The position numbers and the translations under genes were made by a program. A stretch of DNA of 64,000 nt from Peristeroidobacter agariperforans (lineage in GTDB: Bacteria; Pseudomonadota; Gammaproteobacteria; Steroidobacterales; Steroidobacteraceae): the NCBI RefSeq assembly GCF_004138335.1, contig NZ_RYFW01000001.1, forward strand, positions 1,302,001 to 1,366,000. The letters run 5' to 3'. Position 1 is the stretch's first letter. Every line of letters begins with the position of its first letter. The notes beneath the pieces were generated by a model. It saw only the letters and a program-made list of their open reading frames with translations, searched no databases and had not been told where the DNA came from. This document shows positions 1 to 10,509 of the stretch, one piece after another.

Positions 1-333
1 CAAGCGCTCGCCGAGCTCAGCAAGCCCGCTTATGGCTCACCGGATCAAGCTGACGATGTCGAGCGTTTCAAGTCATTCCTGGCCCGCTGGCGGCCGCCGA
101 CGGCTGCGCCGCTCGCTGCGCCGGGGATTTCTCGACACGGTCAGCTGCGGGCCATCGATTTTCAGATCATGAAGGACGGCGCGATCGTGGCGCCCACCGA
201 GACGGCCACGGTCAAGAGCAATTGGGACGCGCAGGGGTGGACGAAGAAACTGCAGGCCGCGATCGCGGGCAGTAATTTCCGCGGCCCGCTGCAATCGCCT
301 TACGAGCCGTGGCACTACGAGTACGATCCTTGA
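1..333 (+). CDS. M15 (VanY/DacB-like) D-Ala-D-Ala carboxypeptidase family protein, 3' part
   Basis: Only the last 110 residues lie in the window; the reading frame is open from base 1 and ends in TGA at 331-333. Two signatures of the M15 zinc peptidases are visible: S-R-H-G-x5-D (His codon 136-138, Asp codon 157-159) and E-P-W-H (Glu 304-306, His 313-315). In the family these supply the zinc ligands and the catalytic acid, and the enzymes trim peptidoglycan peptides or dipeptides in the periplasm. A short proline/alanine-rich stretch precedes the first motif. The N-terminus and any signal peptide are outside the window, so the exact subfamily is uncertain. Confidence 0.75.
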   Translation, partial: QALAELSKPAYGSPDQADDVERFKSFLARWRPPTAAPLAAPGISRHGQLRAIDFQIMKDGAIVAPTETATVKSNWDAQGWTKKLQAAIAGSNFRGPLQSPYEPWHYEYDP

Positions 334-341
334 GGCTGCTT

Positions 342-884
342 ATGAAGACCGCCGTTTTATCTTCTGGTTTGTTGCTGGGTGCGACGCTGCTCGCTGGCTG
401 CACGGCCACGGCTCCGTCGAAAGTGCGAGTCGATATGGCGGAGACCGGCCTGCCGAATTGCCAATCTTTTGAATGGCTGCCGACGCAGCAACAGCCCGCG
501 TCGCTTACCGAGCAGCGAGTGAAGAGCGAGGTGATGTCGCAGCTCAAACAAAAGGGCTATACCCAGGCTGCCGAGAAAGGCGACTGCCGCGTCACTTATG
601 CGCTCGACATCTACGAGCGGCCGGCAAACAAGCCCGGCGTTGGCGTGGGTGTCGGCGGCGGTTCCGGAGGCGTGGGTGGAGGCATCGGTGTCACGCTGCC
701 GATCGGCAAGCGCGCCGAACAAGCGGGCACCTTCACCATCGACATCGTGGACACGGCGAAGAACGCGCAAGTGTGGAGCGGCTCGCTCGATGCTTCATTC
801 CTCAAGCCCGAGCCGAACGAAGATGAGACGCGCGAGATCGTCGCGAGGATTCTGGAGAAGTATCCGGATCGAGAGCCGAAGTAA
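342..884 (+). CDS. DUF4136-type lipoprotein
   Basis: A 180-residue protein with a lipoprotein signal: a hydrophobic segment after M-K-T ending in the lipobox L-L-A-G-C (Cys at residue 20), so it should be lipidated and anchored in the envelope. The mature part resembles DUF4136 proteins, including a glycine-rich loop (about residues 100-118) and a C-terminal T-R-E-I-V-x-x-I-L-x-x-Y-P segment typical of that group. The ATG at 342 is preferred to the in-frame upstream codon at 309 because it places the signal peptide at the N-terminus. It starts 8 bases after the upstream peptidase stop and may be cotranscribed. Function of the family is unknown. Confidence 0.75.
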   Translation: MKTAVLSSGLLLGATLLAGCTATAPSKVRVDMAETGLPNCQSFEWLPTQQQPASLTEQRVKSEVMSQLKQKGYTQAAEKGDCRVTYALDIYERPANKPGVGVGVGGGSGGVGGGIGVTLPIGKRAEQAGTFTIDIVDTAKNAQVWSGSLDASFLKPEPNEDETREIVARILEKYPDREPK

Positions 885-902
885 CTTCGGCGCTCGCCAT
901 CG

Positions 903-1292
903 TCAGAGGCTCGGCGTGCGTGCCGAAGCGTGCGTCTTCTCGTAGAGCTCCTGACATTCCACGTCGCGCTCGGCGGTCGGCTCGGCCTGCAGGCGCTTGA
1001 TCGGAATCTCTCTTCCGCAGTCCACGCAAGTGCCATAGGTGCCGGCGTTGATCCGCTGCAATGCCGAGTCGATCATCCGCAGCTCGTCCACGTCCCGCTC
1101 GATTTCCGTCAGATTGGTATCCACGACCAGTGTCGCGAACGAATCATCCTCGGCATCCCGAGCACGCTCGGCGACGTTCCCAGGGCTCTCTTCGAGCGAC
1201 CTCGCCCGCGTCCGCTGCACTTCATCGCGCAGCTGTTCCGCCCGGTCTCGCAAGCGAGTCTTGAGCTCCAGGGCCTGCCCTTGATCGATCAT
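903..1292 (-). CDS. DksA/TraR-family zinc-finger protein with an altered finger
   Basis: A 129-residue protein of the DksA/TraR family, whose members bind the RNA polymerase secondary channel, in some cases together with ppGpp. An N-terminal coiled-coil region rich in Arg/Glu is followed by the finger Y-G-T-C-x2-C-G-R-E-I-P-I-K-R-L. The second half of the finger reads R-D-V-E-C-Q, so the third canonical cysteine is an aspartate, leaving a C-C-D-C set. The ATG at 1292 is chosen because GAGGTG lies 7 bases upstream; a GTG two codons earlier (1298) is in frame but badly spaced. It lies downstream of rsgA on the same strand, separated by about 115 bases with hairpins. Confidence 0.85.
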   Translation of the reverse strand: MIDQGQALELKTRLRDRAEQLRDEVQRTRARSLEESPGNVAERARDAEDDSFATLVVDTNLTEIERDVDELRMIDSALQRINAGTYGTCVDCGREIPIKRLQAEPTAERDVECQELYEKTHASARTPSL

Positions 1293-1324
1293 GTGCACTC
1301 ACCTCAAAGCCTCGACTGGTACGT

Positions 1325-1382
1325 AACCCGCCGCCGAGCGACGGGTTCCTGAGCGAGGCAATGAAGGGGCATTGCCTCGCTC
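1325..1382. terminator. Tandem hairpins between rsgA and the dksA-like gene
   Basis: A perfect 12-bp inverted repeat GAGCGAGGCAAT / ATTGCCTCGCTC (1351-1362 and 1371-1382, 8-base loop) lies next to a 6-bp repeat AACCCG / CGGGTT (1325-1330 and 1342-1347). On the minus strand they follow the rsgA stop codon. No U-tract follows, so a standard rho-independent terminator is not shown; the hairpins could stabilise the rsgA 3' end or attenuate read-through. Confidence 0.4.
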
Positions 1383-1407
1383 CGCTGTCGGTAATAGATG
1401 TGCAAAC

Positions 1408-2454
1408 TCAGCGTTTGTTTTTCTCCTTTACTTTCATAGCCGATGAGGCCATCCGGCCGAAACTGCGGTCGCGGGCACGGCGCTCGCGAGTGCTCATTTC
1501 GGCCAGCGCGGCCTCGCGCTGCAATTTGCGATAACTCGCCAGACGCCGAGGATCGAGTTGCCCGGCTGCGATGGCGGCGAGCACAGCGCAGCCCGCTTCC
1601 GATTCATGCTTGCAATCGCGGAATCGACACTGAGCGGCAAGCGTCTCGATGTTGTCGAACACCGTGCGCAGTCCGGCTTCGACCGCGCCGATCTTCAGCT
1701 CTCGCATGCCCGGCGTGTCGATGACCCACGCGCCGCCATGGAGCGCAAACATCTCTCTCGACGTCGTCGTGTGGCGACCTTTGCTGTCGTCCTCGCGAAT
1801 GCCGCCGGTCGCTTGCTGCGTGTTGCCGGTAAGCGTGTTGACCAGCGTAGATTTGCCAACGCCGGAGGAGCCGACGAATGCGACGGTCTGACCGGGTTGC
1901 AGCCATTGCTCGAGTGCTGCCGCCGTGGTGATGTCCATCGCGTTGACGGCGATCACTGCCGCCGTCGTTCCCAGTGCATTCGCCTCGTTGATGAACGATG
2001 CGGGGTTGTCGCACTGATCGGCCTTCGTGATCACGATCACGGGCTCGACCTGCGCTTCGAACGCCACCGCGAGATATCGCTCCAGGCGCGACGGATTGAA
2101 GTCGTCGTTGCACGACGTGACTACGAACAGCGTGTCCAGATTCGCTGCGATGGTTTGCAGTCGATGGTCGGTGCCGGCTGCGTGACGCTTGATCACGGAA
2201 TACGGCGCGATCACTCGTTGGACGCGCGGCGCCGCGTGCTCGATGAGCACCCAGTCGCCGACAGTGATGGGCAGCTCCAGAGATTCGAGCAATCGGGGCG
2301 GAACGGTGACGCTACTCGTACCCTGTTCCGAAACAACCGCCAGACCGCTCCGGTGCACGCCGCTCACGCGCGCGGGATAAGCGGTTTCCAGATCTTCGAG
2401 CGTCAGTTGCTGAGAATGAAACGAGCGCCAGCCAAGGTGTGATAAAGAAGCCAT
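1408..2454 (-). CDS. rsgA: Ribosome small subunit-dependent GTPase A
   Basis: A 348-residue circularly permuted GTPase that acts late in 30S ribosomal subunit assembly. Domain order fits the family: an N-terminal OB-fold (about 25-90), then the permuted GTPase motifs G4 T-K-A-D (143-146), G1 G-S-S-G-V-G-K-S (195-202) and G3 D-T-P-G (246-249), and a C-terminal zinc-binding site C276-x4-C281-x-H283-x5-C289. The length is typical. The ATG at 2454 gives a full OB-fold; the ribosome binding site is weak. It faces away from the methyltransferase gene across a 276-base gap. Confidence 0.95.
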   Translation of the reverse strand: MASLSHLGWRSFHSQQLTLEDLETAYPARVSGVHRSGLAVVSEQGTSSVTVPPRLLESLELPITVGDWVLIEHAAPRVQRVIAPYSVIKRHAAGTDHRLQTIAANLDTLFVVTSCNDDFNPSRLERYLAVAFEAQVEPVIVITKADQCDNPASFINEANALGTTAAVIAVNAMDITTAAALEQWLQPGQTVAFVGSSGVGKSTLVNTLTGNTQQATGGIREDDSKGRHTTTSREMFALHGGAWVIDTPGMRELKIGAVEAGLRTVFDNIETLAAQCRFRDCKHESEAGCAVLAAIAAGQLDPRRLASYRKLQREAALAEMSTRERRARDRSFGRMASSAMKVKEKNKR

Positions 2455-2730
2455 GCGAAAACCCCAAACAAACGCGATGACATCCGCTCCTCGTCAGAGG
2501 AACGGGCGTAACGGCGCCGGGGTGAACGCAAACGCTCAGCGTTTAGCGGGCGAGGAGCATCAACCCGGCGGAGATCGCGGTTCGCACAGTCATAGTTCTC
2601 TTGACCTCTCCTGGGTTGGTGAATGGAAGGATGCGAAGCCTACTCGGGCGAGCGGAGCTTGGCAATGGAATCCACCGACGCCTGAGTTGTCGGCGTTGAA
2701 TCACCTGGGTGAATCTGCGAAAAGATCGTC
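2455..2730. other. Divergent intergenic region
   Basis: 276 bases between the divergent rsgA and methyltransferase genes. It should hold both promoters, but I cannot pick convincing -35/-10 boxes. A short palindrome (AACGCTCAGCGTT) lies near 2530. No coding signal was accepted. Confidence 0.3.
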
Positions 2731-3426
2731 ATGAGCAAGCCCGCCGACGTCTTTGCAGATCCCGAAGCTGTATCGCGCTACGCTGAGGGTCCGCCCCGCC
2801 TCGTGCCTGGCTTCGCCGATCTGCAGCGTATGGCCAGGCTGCTCATCGCCGAGCGGGCGGCCGACGACGCACGAGTGTTGGTGGTCGGCGCCGGCGGCGG
2901 CTTGGAGTTGAAGGTGTTTGCAGAGAGCCAGTCTGGCTGGCAATTCGATGGAGTCGATCCTTCCGCCGAAATGCTGAAACTCGCCGAAGCGACCGTCGGG
3001 TCGCTCGGCTCTCGAGTGCGTTTACATCAAGGCTACATCGATGTCGCACCTGAAGGTCCTTTCGATGCAGCGACCTGCCTGCTGACGCTGCACTTCGTTG
3101 CGCTCGATGAGCGATTGCGTACCGTGCGGGAAATTCGGCGTCGGTTGAAACCCGGTGCACCGTTGATAGTCGCGCATTTCAGCTTTCCGCAAGGTGAGGC
3201 CGAGCGTGCTCTATGGCTATCGCGCTACGTTTCCTTTGCGGTTTCTTCTGGTGTCGATTCCGCCAGCGCTGCGAACGCACGTTCCGCCATCGCTGCGCAA
3301 CTGCCGATCCTCTCGCCCGAGCAGGACGAGGCAATCCTGCGCGATGCGGGCTTCACCGATGTGAGTTTGTTTTATACCGGCTTCACGTTTCGTGGCTGGG
3401 TCGCGTATGCACCCGCATCAGACTGA
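2731..3426 (+). CDS. Class I SAM-dependent methyltransferase
   Basis: A 231-residue protein with a Rossmann-type methyltransferase fold. Motif I V-L-V-V-G-A-G-G-G is at residues 49-57, the acidic post-I residue is in G-V-D-P-S (74-78), and later come F-D-A-A-T-C-L-L-T-L-H-F and the L-K-P-G-A-P-L-I-V-A strand usual in UbiE/Tam-like enzymes. Substrate cannot be told from sequence. It stands alone, and its 3' end overlaps the convergent AHSA1-like gene by 9 bases. Confidence 0.8.
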   Translation: MSKPADVFADPEAVSRYAEGPPRLVPGFADLQRMARLLIAERAADDARVLVVGAGGGLELKVFAESQSGWQFDGVDPSAEMLKLAEATVGSLGSRVRLHQGYIDVAPEGPFDAATCLLTLHFVALDERLRTVREIRRRLKPGAPLIVAHFSFPQGEAERALWLSRYVSFAVSSGVDSASAANARSAIAAQLPILSPEQDEAILRDAGFTDVSLFYTGFTFRGWVAYAPASD

Positions 3427-3894
3427 GGCTGCGAGCGCGCGCTCCATCTTATCGAAGGTACTGCGCCAACCCTCTGCGTAGCCATGCGATGAGCCTGCCC
3501 AGAGCTGCGAGTGTTCGAACTTCATCCGCGTGCCGCCCTGGTGATCCTCCAGCAGGATCGTTACCCGCGTTTGGTGGTCTGGCTCGCTCTTCCAGGTCCA
3601 GGTGAAGGAGAGCTCCCGCGGGTGGTGCACGACGCGGTACTGCCCGCTGGCCGTATGCTCGAGTCCGCTGCTATCTCGAAAGGTGATGCTATAGGCGCCG
3701 CCAGGCCGAACGTCCAACGTCGCATTCACGACGGAGCCGGCCGGGTCGGAACCGAACCACTGGCTTACGATCTTCGGGTCTGTCCAGGCGCGCCAGACAC
3801 TTGCGCAGCTCGTGTCGAAGTCGCGAACGATCTGGACTGCGTTCGCTGTCGCGGTCGGTGGTTCTGGTTTGATGGTCATGCGCGTAGTATCCAT
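3418..3894 (-). CDS. AHSA1/SRPBCC-family protein
   Basis: A 158-residue protein of the START-like SRPBCC fold, AHSA1 branch. Diagnostic segments are V-W-R-A-W-T-D-P near the N-terminus, W-F-G (residues about 46-48), G-G-A-Y-x-I-x-F-R and the C-terminal H-G-Y-A-E-G-W-R-S-T-F-D-K-M. In this family the fold forms a hydrophobic cavity; a ligand cannot be assigned. An internal Met (M-T-I-K) five codons in is an alternative start. These genes often pair with an ArsR regulator, which is absent here. Confidence 0.8.
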   Translation of the reverse strand: MDTTRMTIKPEPPTATANAVQIVRDFDTSCASVWRAWTDPKIVSQWFGSDPAGSVVNATLDVRPGGAYSITFRDSSGLEHTASGQYRVVHHPRELSFTWTWKSEPDHQTRVTILLEDHQGGTRMKFEHSQLWAGSSHGYAEGWRSTFDKMERALAASV

Positions 3895-3916
3895 CCGTCT
3901 TCAGCCGGCTGACGTC

Positions 3917-4342
3917 ATGATCGAGAATAAACTTTGCTTCGACAAGGAAGGGCTCGCCGCCTTCCTCAGTGACGCATTCCCCGTGGCTGCGCGCCCTGCG
4001 CTGGGGGAACTGGCATTCGTGAAGCTCAATCACGTGCAGCTCACTCTAGAGCCGCTTCCGGAGATGGCGCGGCCTGGGAATATCGTCTCGGGGCCCGCAC
4101 TCATGGCGTTGATCGACGTCGCTGCTTACGCCGTCGTGCTTGCACATATCGGCCCCGTTGCCATGGCTGTGACACACACCATCAATGTCGCCTTTCTCCG
4201 CGCCTGCCGATGGAACACGGTGGTTGCCGACGCCCGCCTGATAAAGCTCGGCAAGCGCCTGGCCACGGTGGATGTGAGATTGTGGCAAGGCCCCGAAGAG
4301 CAGCTGATCGCTCAATCTACCGTCGGTTACGCCTTGCCTTAG
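3917..4342 (+). CDS. PaaI-family (hotdog-fold) thioesterase
   Basis: A 141-residue single hotdog-domain protein. The stretch R-P-G-N-I-V-S-G-P-A-L-M-A-L-I-D-V-A-A-Y matches the catalytic helix region of PaaI-type acyl-CoA thioesterases, with the Asp before V-A-A-Y as the probable catalytic or structural acid. The frame stays open upstream to 3812, but that part overlaps the divergent AHSA1-like gene; the ATG at 3917 gives a normal-length hotdog protein. It probably hydrolyses a CoA thioester; the substrate is unknown. Confidence 0.75.
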   Translation: MIENKLCFDKEGLAAFLSDAFPVAARPALGELAFVKLNHVQLTLEPLPEMARPGNIVSGPALMALIDVAAYAVVLAHIGPVAMAVTHTINVAFLRACRWNTVVADARLIKLGKRLATVDVRLWQGPEEQLIAQSTVGYALP

Positions 4343-4707
4343 CGGCCTGTCACTTTTCGTTCGAACTCAACAGTTGGCACTCCGGCGGGAGCGTAAGCCG
4401 TCGCTTTCGCGACGAGACAACTCGCAGCGTCGATGGCTGCCGTGATATATCGCGTCACCTTGGCAAGAACTGCCTTGACTGAACATGGTGTTCTGATCAT
4501 GACAAGACGTAGGATCTGTCGCCTTGCATTCTGCCCGGGGCTATTTGCAACAAATTCCAGCGTGCATTCCGAGCCGCCGAACCCTCGGGAGCCGTCCTGA
4601 CGCCGTTTTCCTCGGCGAGATCTATCAGGCGCATATTCGCAGCATCAAGACGCTTCCGGGTCCGGAAATTCCGCGCAACGCGGTCATCATGTTCGTGGGC
4701 AATCAAT
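4343..4707. other. Intergenic stretch without accepted gene
   Basis: 365 bases between the thioesterase and the small membrane-protein gene. A 69-codon frame on the minus strand (4497-4706) and an open plus-strand frame from 4524 exist, but neither has a ribosome binding site or a family match I recognise. A TTGACT near 4473 could be a -35 element for the downstream gene. Confidence 0.3.
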
Positions 4708-5145
4708 ATGAATCAAGCCGCCATCTTCCGCTTTCTCGTCCTGGCGTCACTAGTTCTGGCAGTGCTCGGCTCGCTGGTGGATCTCCTGGTGCCGGGTTTG
4801 TTTCCCAAGCAGATCGACGACGCCTACGAAGCCTACCTCACCGAGGAGCCGGAGCCCTGGGTCGCTCTCGCAATGGGGGTGTTCGCGGTTGTCCTCATCG
4901 TGGGCGCCATTGTGGGAACGGTCGGGCTCTACTTGTTCAAACGATGGAGCCGAGGATTCTCGTTCTGGTTGACCGTTTTTTCGATGGCAAGTTATCCATT
5001 CCTCGGCCCTATCCTGTACTCGGGTTGGGCATTCTTGCTGACCGAGCTCGGGATGGTGTTTTGGGGTGCGGCCCTCGCCATGGCCTACTTCTCAGAGCTG
5101 AAGTTACGATTCGATGGCGAGGGCGCGCGCGTGATGGCGGGGTGA
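4708..5145 (+). CDS. Small four-helix membrane protein, unknown
   Basis: 145 residues with four hydrophobic segments: about 7-32, 52-77, 85-103 and 108-128. An acidic loop follows the first helix (D-D-A-Y-E-A-Y-L-T-E-E-P-E-P) and a charged tail ends the protein. The topology suggests an inner-membrane protein. I do not recognise a named family. It is a monocistronic unit facing the convergent glycosyltransferase gene 14 bases away. The ATG at 4708 lacks a strong ribosome binding site, so the start is moderately certain. Confidence 0.6.
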   Translation: MNQAAIFRFLVLASLVLAVLGSLVDLLVPGLFPKQIDDAYEAYLTEEPEPWVALAMGVFAVVLIVGAIVGTVGLYLFKRWSRGFSFWLTVFSMASYPFLGPILYSGWAFLLTELGMVFWGAALAMAYFSELKLRFDGEGARVMAG

Positions 5146-5159
5146 GCGCACCCCGCTGT

Positions 5160-6365
5160 TTATTCCATCAGGAGCCTGGCCGCCCGCATCGCCCCGTCTC
5201 CCAGAATCGTATCTGCCACCGACAGCGCTCGCGCGCGAGTTCCATCGTTCAATGCTGCTTCGAGCGCGGACGAGAGCGATCCAGAAGTCGGTGTCGGACC
5301 GTCGTGTGTCGACCCGATGCCTAAGTCCCAAACTCGGCCGCCCCAATAAGGCTGATCTACAATCTGCGGCACAATCACTTGAGGCGCTCCCGCCCGTGCG
5401 GCCGCGTGCGTTGTGCCGGCGCCGCCGTGGTGGATTACTGCAGCTACGCGAGGAAACAACGCCTGTTGGTTGACCTCGCCGACGATGAAGCAATCGTCAA
5501 GGCCATCGACCAGCGCAAGCTCCGCCCAGCCGCGCGACATGAGAACGCGGCGGCCTTGCGCGCGCACGACGTCGATCGCCATTCGAGCGAAGTCCTTCGG
5601 TGCGGGAAGACTTCCCAGGCCCACATATACAGGCGGCGCTCCAGCATCGAGGAACGCAAGCAGTTCATCTGGAAGCGGCCGTGCATCTGGCAAGATCCAA
5701 GCGCCGGTCTGCGCCACGTCGAGCATTGCAGCCTGCCGCCAGGGTGCGAGCACAGGATCGGCGGCGAGCAGCGGTCGCGCGGTTTGGCAGTAGTCGCGTA
5801 CGTTATCGACCGTCGGCAACCCAATAGAGACGCGCAGGGCATTGAGCCCTTCACCGAAGATCTCGTTCATCGCCTGCACATCCCGATCCCACAGGACCTG
5901 ATTGTCTGTGACGTCGCGCGGCAAAGGGTGGCTGGGATATTCGAATGGCCGCTGATACGGCGATGGCAGAAAGATCGGGCAGTAGGCCGCGTGCACGTAA
6001 CGCATGCCTCGCTTCTCCGCAACGGACCGCGCCGCTGCAACCGAGGAAAACAGGCCGGTCGCCAACATCACATCGCATCCCTGCGCAGCTTTATCGATTG
6101 CCTCGTACTGGGCGGCCATCACCTGCGCTGCCACTTTGGGCAAGGAGATCGTCGCTCGCTTCGGCAGCATCTCCGCGATCCAATCGCGCACTGACCTGAA
6201 AGCGGGCAGCAGCGGCACGTCGGCAGCGGCGAACAGCTTTACAAACTCCTCATCGGGGGGCGCGCACACGCGGGCATCCGCACCGTGCGCTTGCAATGCG
6301 ACAGCAAGCGCCAGCAAGGGCTGAACATCGCCACGCGATCCGAATGTGCTCAACAGTATGCGCAT
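5160..6365 (-). CDS. GT1-family (UGT-like) glycosyltransferase
   Basis: A 401-residue GT-B glycosyltransferase. The N-terminus M-R-I-L-L-S-T-F-G-S-R-G-D-V-Q-P is the classical acceptor-domain opening of GT1 enzymes that act on glycolipids, sterols or antibiotics. The C-terminal nucleotide-sugar site is H-H-G-G-A-G-T-T-H-A-A-A-R-A-G-A-P-Q-V-I-V-P with D-Q-P-Y-W-G. The start at 6365 has AAAGGAGG a few bases upstream, which settles it, although the frame stays open to 7187. Donor and acceptor are unknown; related enzymes include rhamnosyl- and glucosyltransferases of lipid or polyketide pathways. Confidence 0.88.
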   Translation of the reverse strand: MRILLSTFGSRGDVQPLLALAVALQAHGADARVCAPPDEEFVKLFAAADVPLLPAFRSVRDWIAEMLPKRATISLPKVAAQVMAAQYEAIDKAAQGCDVMLATGLFSSVAAARSVAEKRGMRYVHAAYCPIFLPSPYQRPFEYPSHPLPRDVTDNQVLWDRDVQAMNEIFGEGLNALRVSIGLPTVDNVRDYCQTARPLLAADPVLAPWRQAAMLDVAQTGAWILPDARPLPDELLAFLDAGAPPVYVGLGSLPAPKDFARMAIDVVRAQGRRVLMSRGWAELALVDGLDDCFIVGEVNQQALFPRVAAVIHHGGAGTTHAAARAGAPQVIVPQIVDQPYWGGRVWDLGIGSTHDGPTPTSGSLSSALEAALNDGTRARALSVADTILGDGAMRAARLLME

Positions 6366-6527
6366 TTCACGGCCTCCTTTACGGCAAGGCCGGCGATACT
6401 GGCGCACGACGCGGGCCTTCCGGCAAGCCCCCGGCTGCGGTATATTCTCAGCACGCCAGGAGAAGAACGGTTTTTCAGTCCGGCGTAGCCTCCCAATAAG
6501 ACAATTACGCACGGCTTTTGCCCGCCC

Positions 6528-7319
6528 ATGGCAAAGAAAAAGGACATCAGTCAGGCCGTCCGCGAACTTTGTCTCTGGTTTCCCGAAACTGAAGAAGTGC
6601 TGGCGCACGGCTCCCCCGATTTTCGGGTGAAGGGCAAAACGTTTGCGACCTACGTCATCAATCATCACGGTGACGGCCGCGTCGCCTTGTGGCTCAACGC
6701 TCCTCAAGGCGCGCAGTCTCACTATGTGAAGCACGAGCCGAAGCATTTCTTCGTGCCGCCCTACGTTGGTCCTCGCGGCTGGCTGGGTGTGAATCTCGAC
6801 AAGGGCATCTCCTGGAAAACGATCGCGACGCTGGTGCGCGAGGCGTATACCAAGGTTGCACCGGCGTCGTTGTCGAGATCGCTGGGCGACACCATCCAGA
6901 TCGCACCGCCGACCGCGGCCTTGAGGCCGGAAGACATCGATCCGATGCAATCGAAGCGCGCGCTGGCCGTGCTGAAGGAGTTGCGCGCCATCTGTCTTTC
7001 GCTGCCCGAAACCAGCGAGGATAAGCAATTCGGTAACCCGGTGTGGCGCGCGGGCAAGAAGGTGTTCGCGCAGGCGTACTGCTATCGAGCGGACCGCAAA
7101 CTGCAGCTCGCATTCTGGGTCGGCGTCGATCAACAGGCGTTGTTGACGCGGGACGCGAGCTTCAGCATTCCCGCCTACCTCGGGCACAACGGCTGGATTG
7201 CGCTCGATGTCACGAAGGATGCGAACTGGCGCGAGATCCGGTCGCTCGCGCTATTCAGCTATCGGCACTTCGCGCTCAGCAGAATGCTCAGGGCGCTCGA
7301 TGCGCAAGGCGTCGAGTAG
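6528..7319 (+). CDS. Duplicated MmcQ/YjbR-family protein
   Basis: 263 residues built from two copies of the YjbR (DUF419) fold. Copy 1 covers about residues 8-115 (L-C-L-W-F-P-E-T-E-E-V ... F-V-P-P-Y-V-G-P-R-G-W-L-G-V) and copy 2 about 145-255 (I-C-L-S-L-P-E-T-S-E-D ... F-S-I-P-A-Y-L-G-H-N-G-W-I-A-L-D-V). Both keep the L-P/F-P-E-T and G-W-I/L motifs. Single-domain members are thought to bind DNA; biochemical function is poorly defined. The gene diverges from the glycosyltransferase and converges on the dehydratase gene with a 2-base gap. Confidence 0.82.
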   Translation: MAKKKDISQAVRELCLWFPETEEVLAHGSPDFRVKGKTFATYVINHHGDGRVALWLNAPQGAQSHYVKHEPKHFFVPPYVGPRGWLGVNLDKGISWKTIATLVREAYTKVAPASLSRSLGDTIQIAPPTAALRPEDIDPMQSKRALAVLKELRAICLSLPETSEDKQFGNPVWRAGKKVFAQAYCYRADRKLQLAFWVGVDQQALLTRDASFSIPAYLGHNGWIALDVTKDANWREIRSLALFSYRHFALSRMLRALDAQGVE

Positions 7320-7321
7320 TT

Positions 7322-9588
<2,267 letters not shown>

Positions 9589-9597
9589 TTACCGCTA

Positions 9598-10458
9598 TCA
9601 CTGGTCGGTGCGGGTGATGAAGTCGAGCATCAATGACGCAGCCGCGGCTGAGTGCGTCTCGAGCAGCAAATGACCGCCGTCGAAAATGTGAGCTTCCATT
9701 CTCGGCAGCGCCTGTATCCATGAGAGCGTCTCGGCAATGTCGAAGAAGGCGTCGTGCCTGCCCCAGAGCATCAGCGCAGGCGGTTGCCAGCGTGCGAGAT
9801 ATTCGGCGATGGCATCGAAGCGGGCGGCATAGTTCCCATAGTCCTTGATGAGCGCTCGCTGCGTCTCCATCCGGCCCGGTAGACACATCACTCGCCAATC
9901 TTCCTCCCAGCCTTTGGACGAGACGCGCGCAGCGACATCCGACGGCACATTGGCGATGTACTGATCGCGCGTGCCTTCGAATGTGAGATGCGCGGTAGCT
10001 GCCTTTTCGTTTTCCGCGCTTGGCTGCGACCAGTAGGCCATTGTCCCGGCCCACTGCGGCCCGAAGCCTGTGCGATGCGCGTTGGCGTTCTGGATGATGA
10101 GGCCGAGTACTTGTTCTGGCGCCTGCATGGCAATGTGAAATCCCACTGGCGCGCCGAAGTCGTGCAAGTAGATGTACCGCGGGCCGATCGCGAGCTGGTC
10201 CAGCAACTCCAGGATCGCTGCACCGAAGGCGGTGAACGAGACCGCCGGCAGGACGTCTGAATCACCCGAGCCTGGAAGATCCGGCGCGATCACATACGCG
10301 GCCCGAGATAGCTTGGGCACCACGTCTCGAAACGATCGGGCAGAAGTTGGAAATCCGTGCAGAAGTAACACGGCGGGCTTTGCGGCATCCCCGGCCCTGA
10401 TGAAGGACAACTCCGTGCCGCCGGACAGACGAATTCGGTGCCGGGTTCCTGGGTCCAT
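9598..10458 (-). CDS. Alpha/beta hydrolase, haloalkane dehalogenase/epoxide hydrolase type
   Basis: 286 residues. The oxyanion-hole motif H-G-F-P is at 34-37. The nucleophile is an aspartate (D100 in L-H-D-F-G-A-P), not a serine, which points to the dehalogenase/epoxide hydrolase branch. The acid in G-R-H-D-A-F-F and H263 in G-G-H-L-L-L-E complete the triad. No signal peptide, so cytosolic. The substrate cannot be predicted. It converges on the secreted esterase gene with a 9-base gap. Confidence 0.82.
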   Translation of the reverse strand: MDPGTRHRIRLSGGTELSFIRAGDAAKPAVLLLHGFPTSARSFRDVVPKLSRAAYVIAPDLPGSGDSDVLPAVSFTAFGAAILELLDQLAIGPRYIYLHDFGAPVGFHIAMQAPEQVLGLIIQNANAHRTGFGPQWAGTMAYWSQPSAENEKAATAHLTFEGTRDQYIANVPSDVAARVSSKGWEEDWRVMCLPGRMETQRALIKDYGNYAARFDAIAEYLARWQPPALMLWGRHDAFFDIAETLSWIQALPRMEAHIFDGGHLLLETHSAAAASLMLDFITRTDQ

Positions 10459-10509
10459 GTCCGAGCTCCATCATTCGACGATCATTCGTTAACGCGGCTG
10501 CCGGCCAAG

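Noticed and set aside
1558-2442. 294-codon plus-strand frame opposite rsgA
   Set aside because: It lies antisense to an intact RsgA with all GTPase motifs and has no recognisable domain.
4497-4706. 69-codon minus-strand frame upstream of the small membrane protein
   Set aside because: No ribosome binding site, no family match and no operon context.
6366-7187. N-terminal extension of the glycosyltransferase frame
   Set aside because: The frame is open to 7187 but runs antisense to the YjbR-like gene; the real start at 6365 has AAAGGAGG and the conserved M-R-I-L-L-S-T-F-G-S-R-G start.
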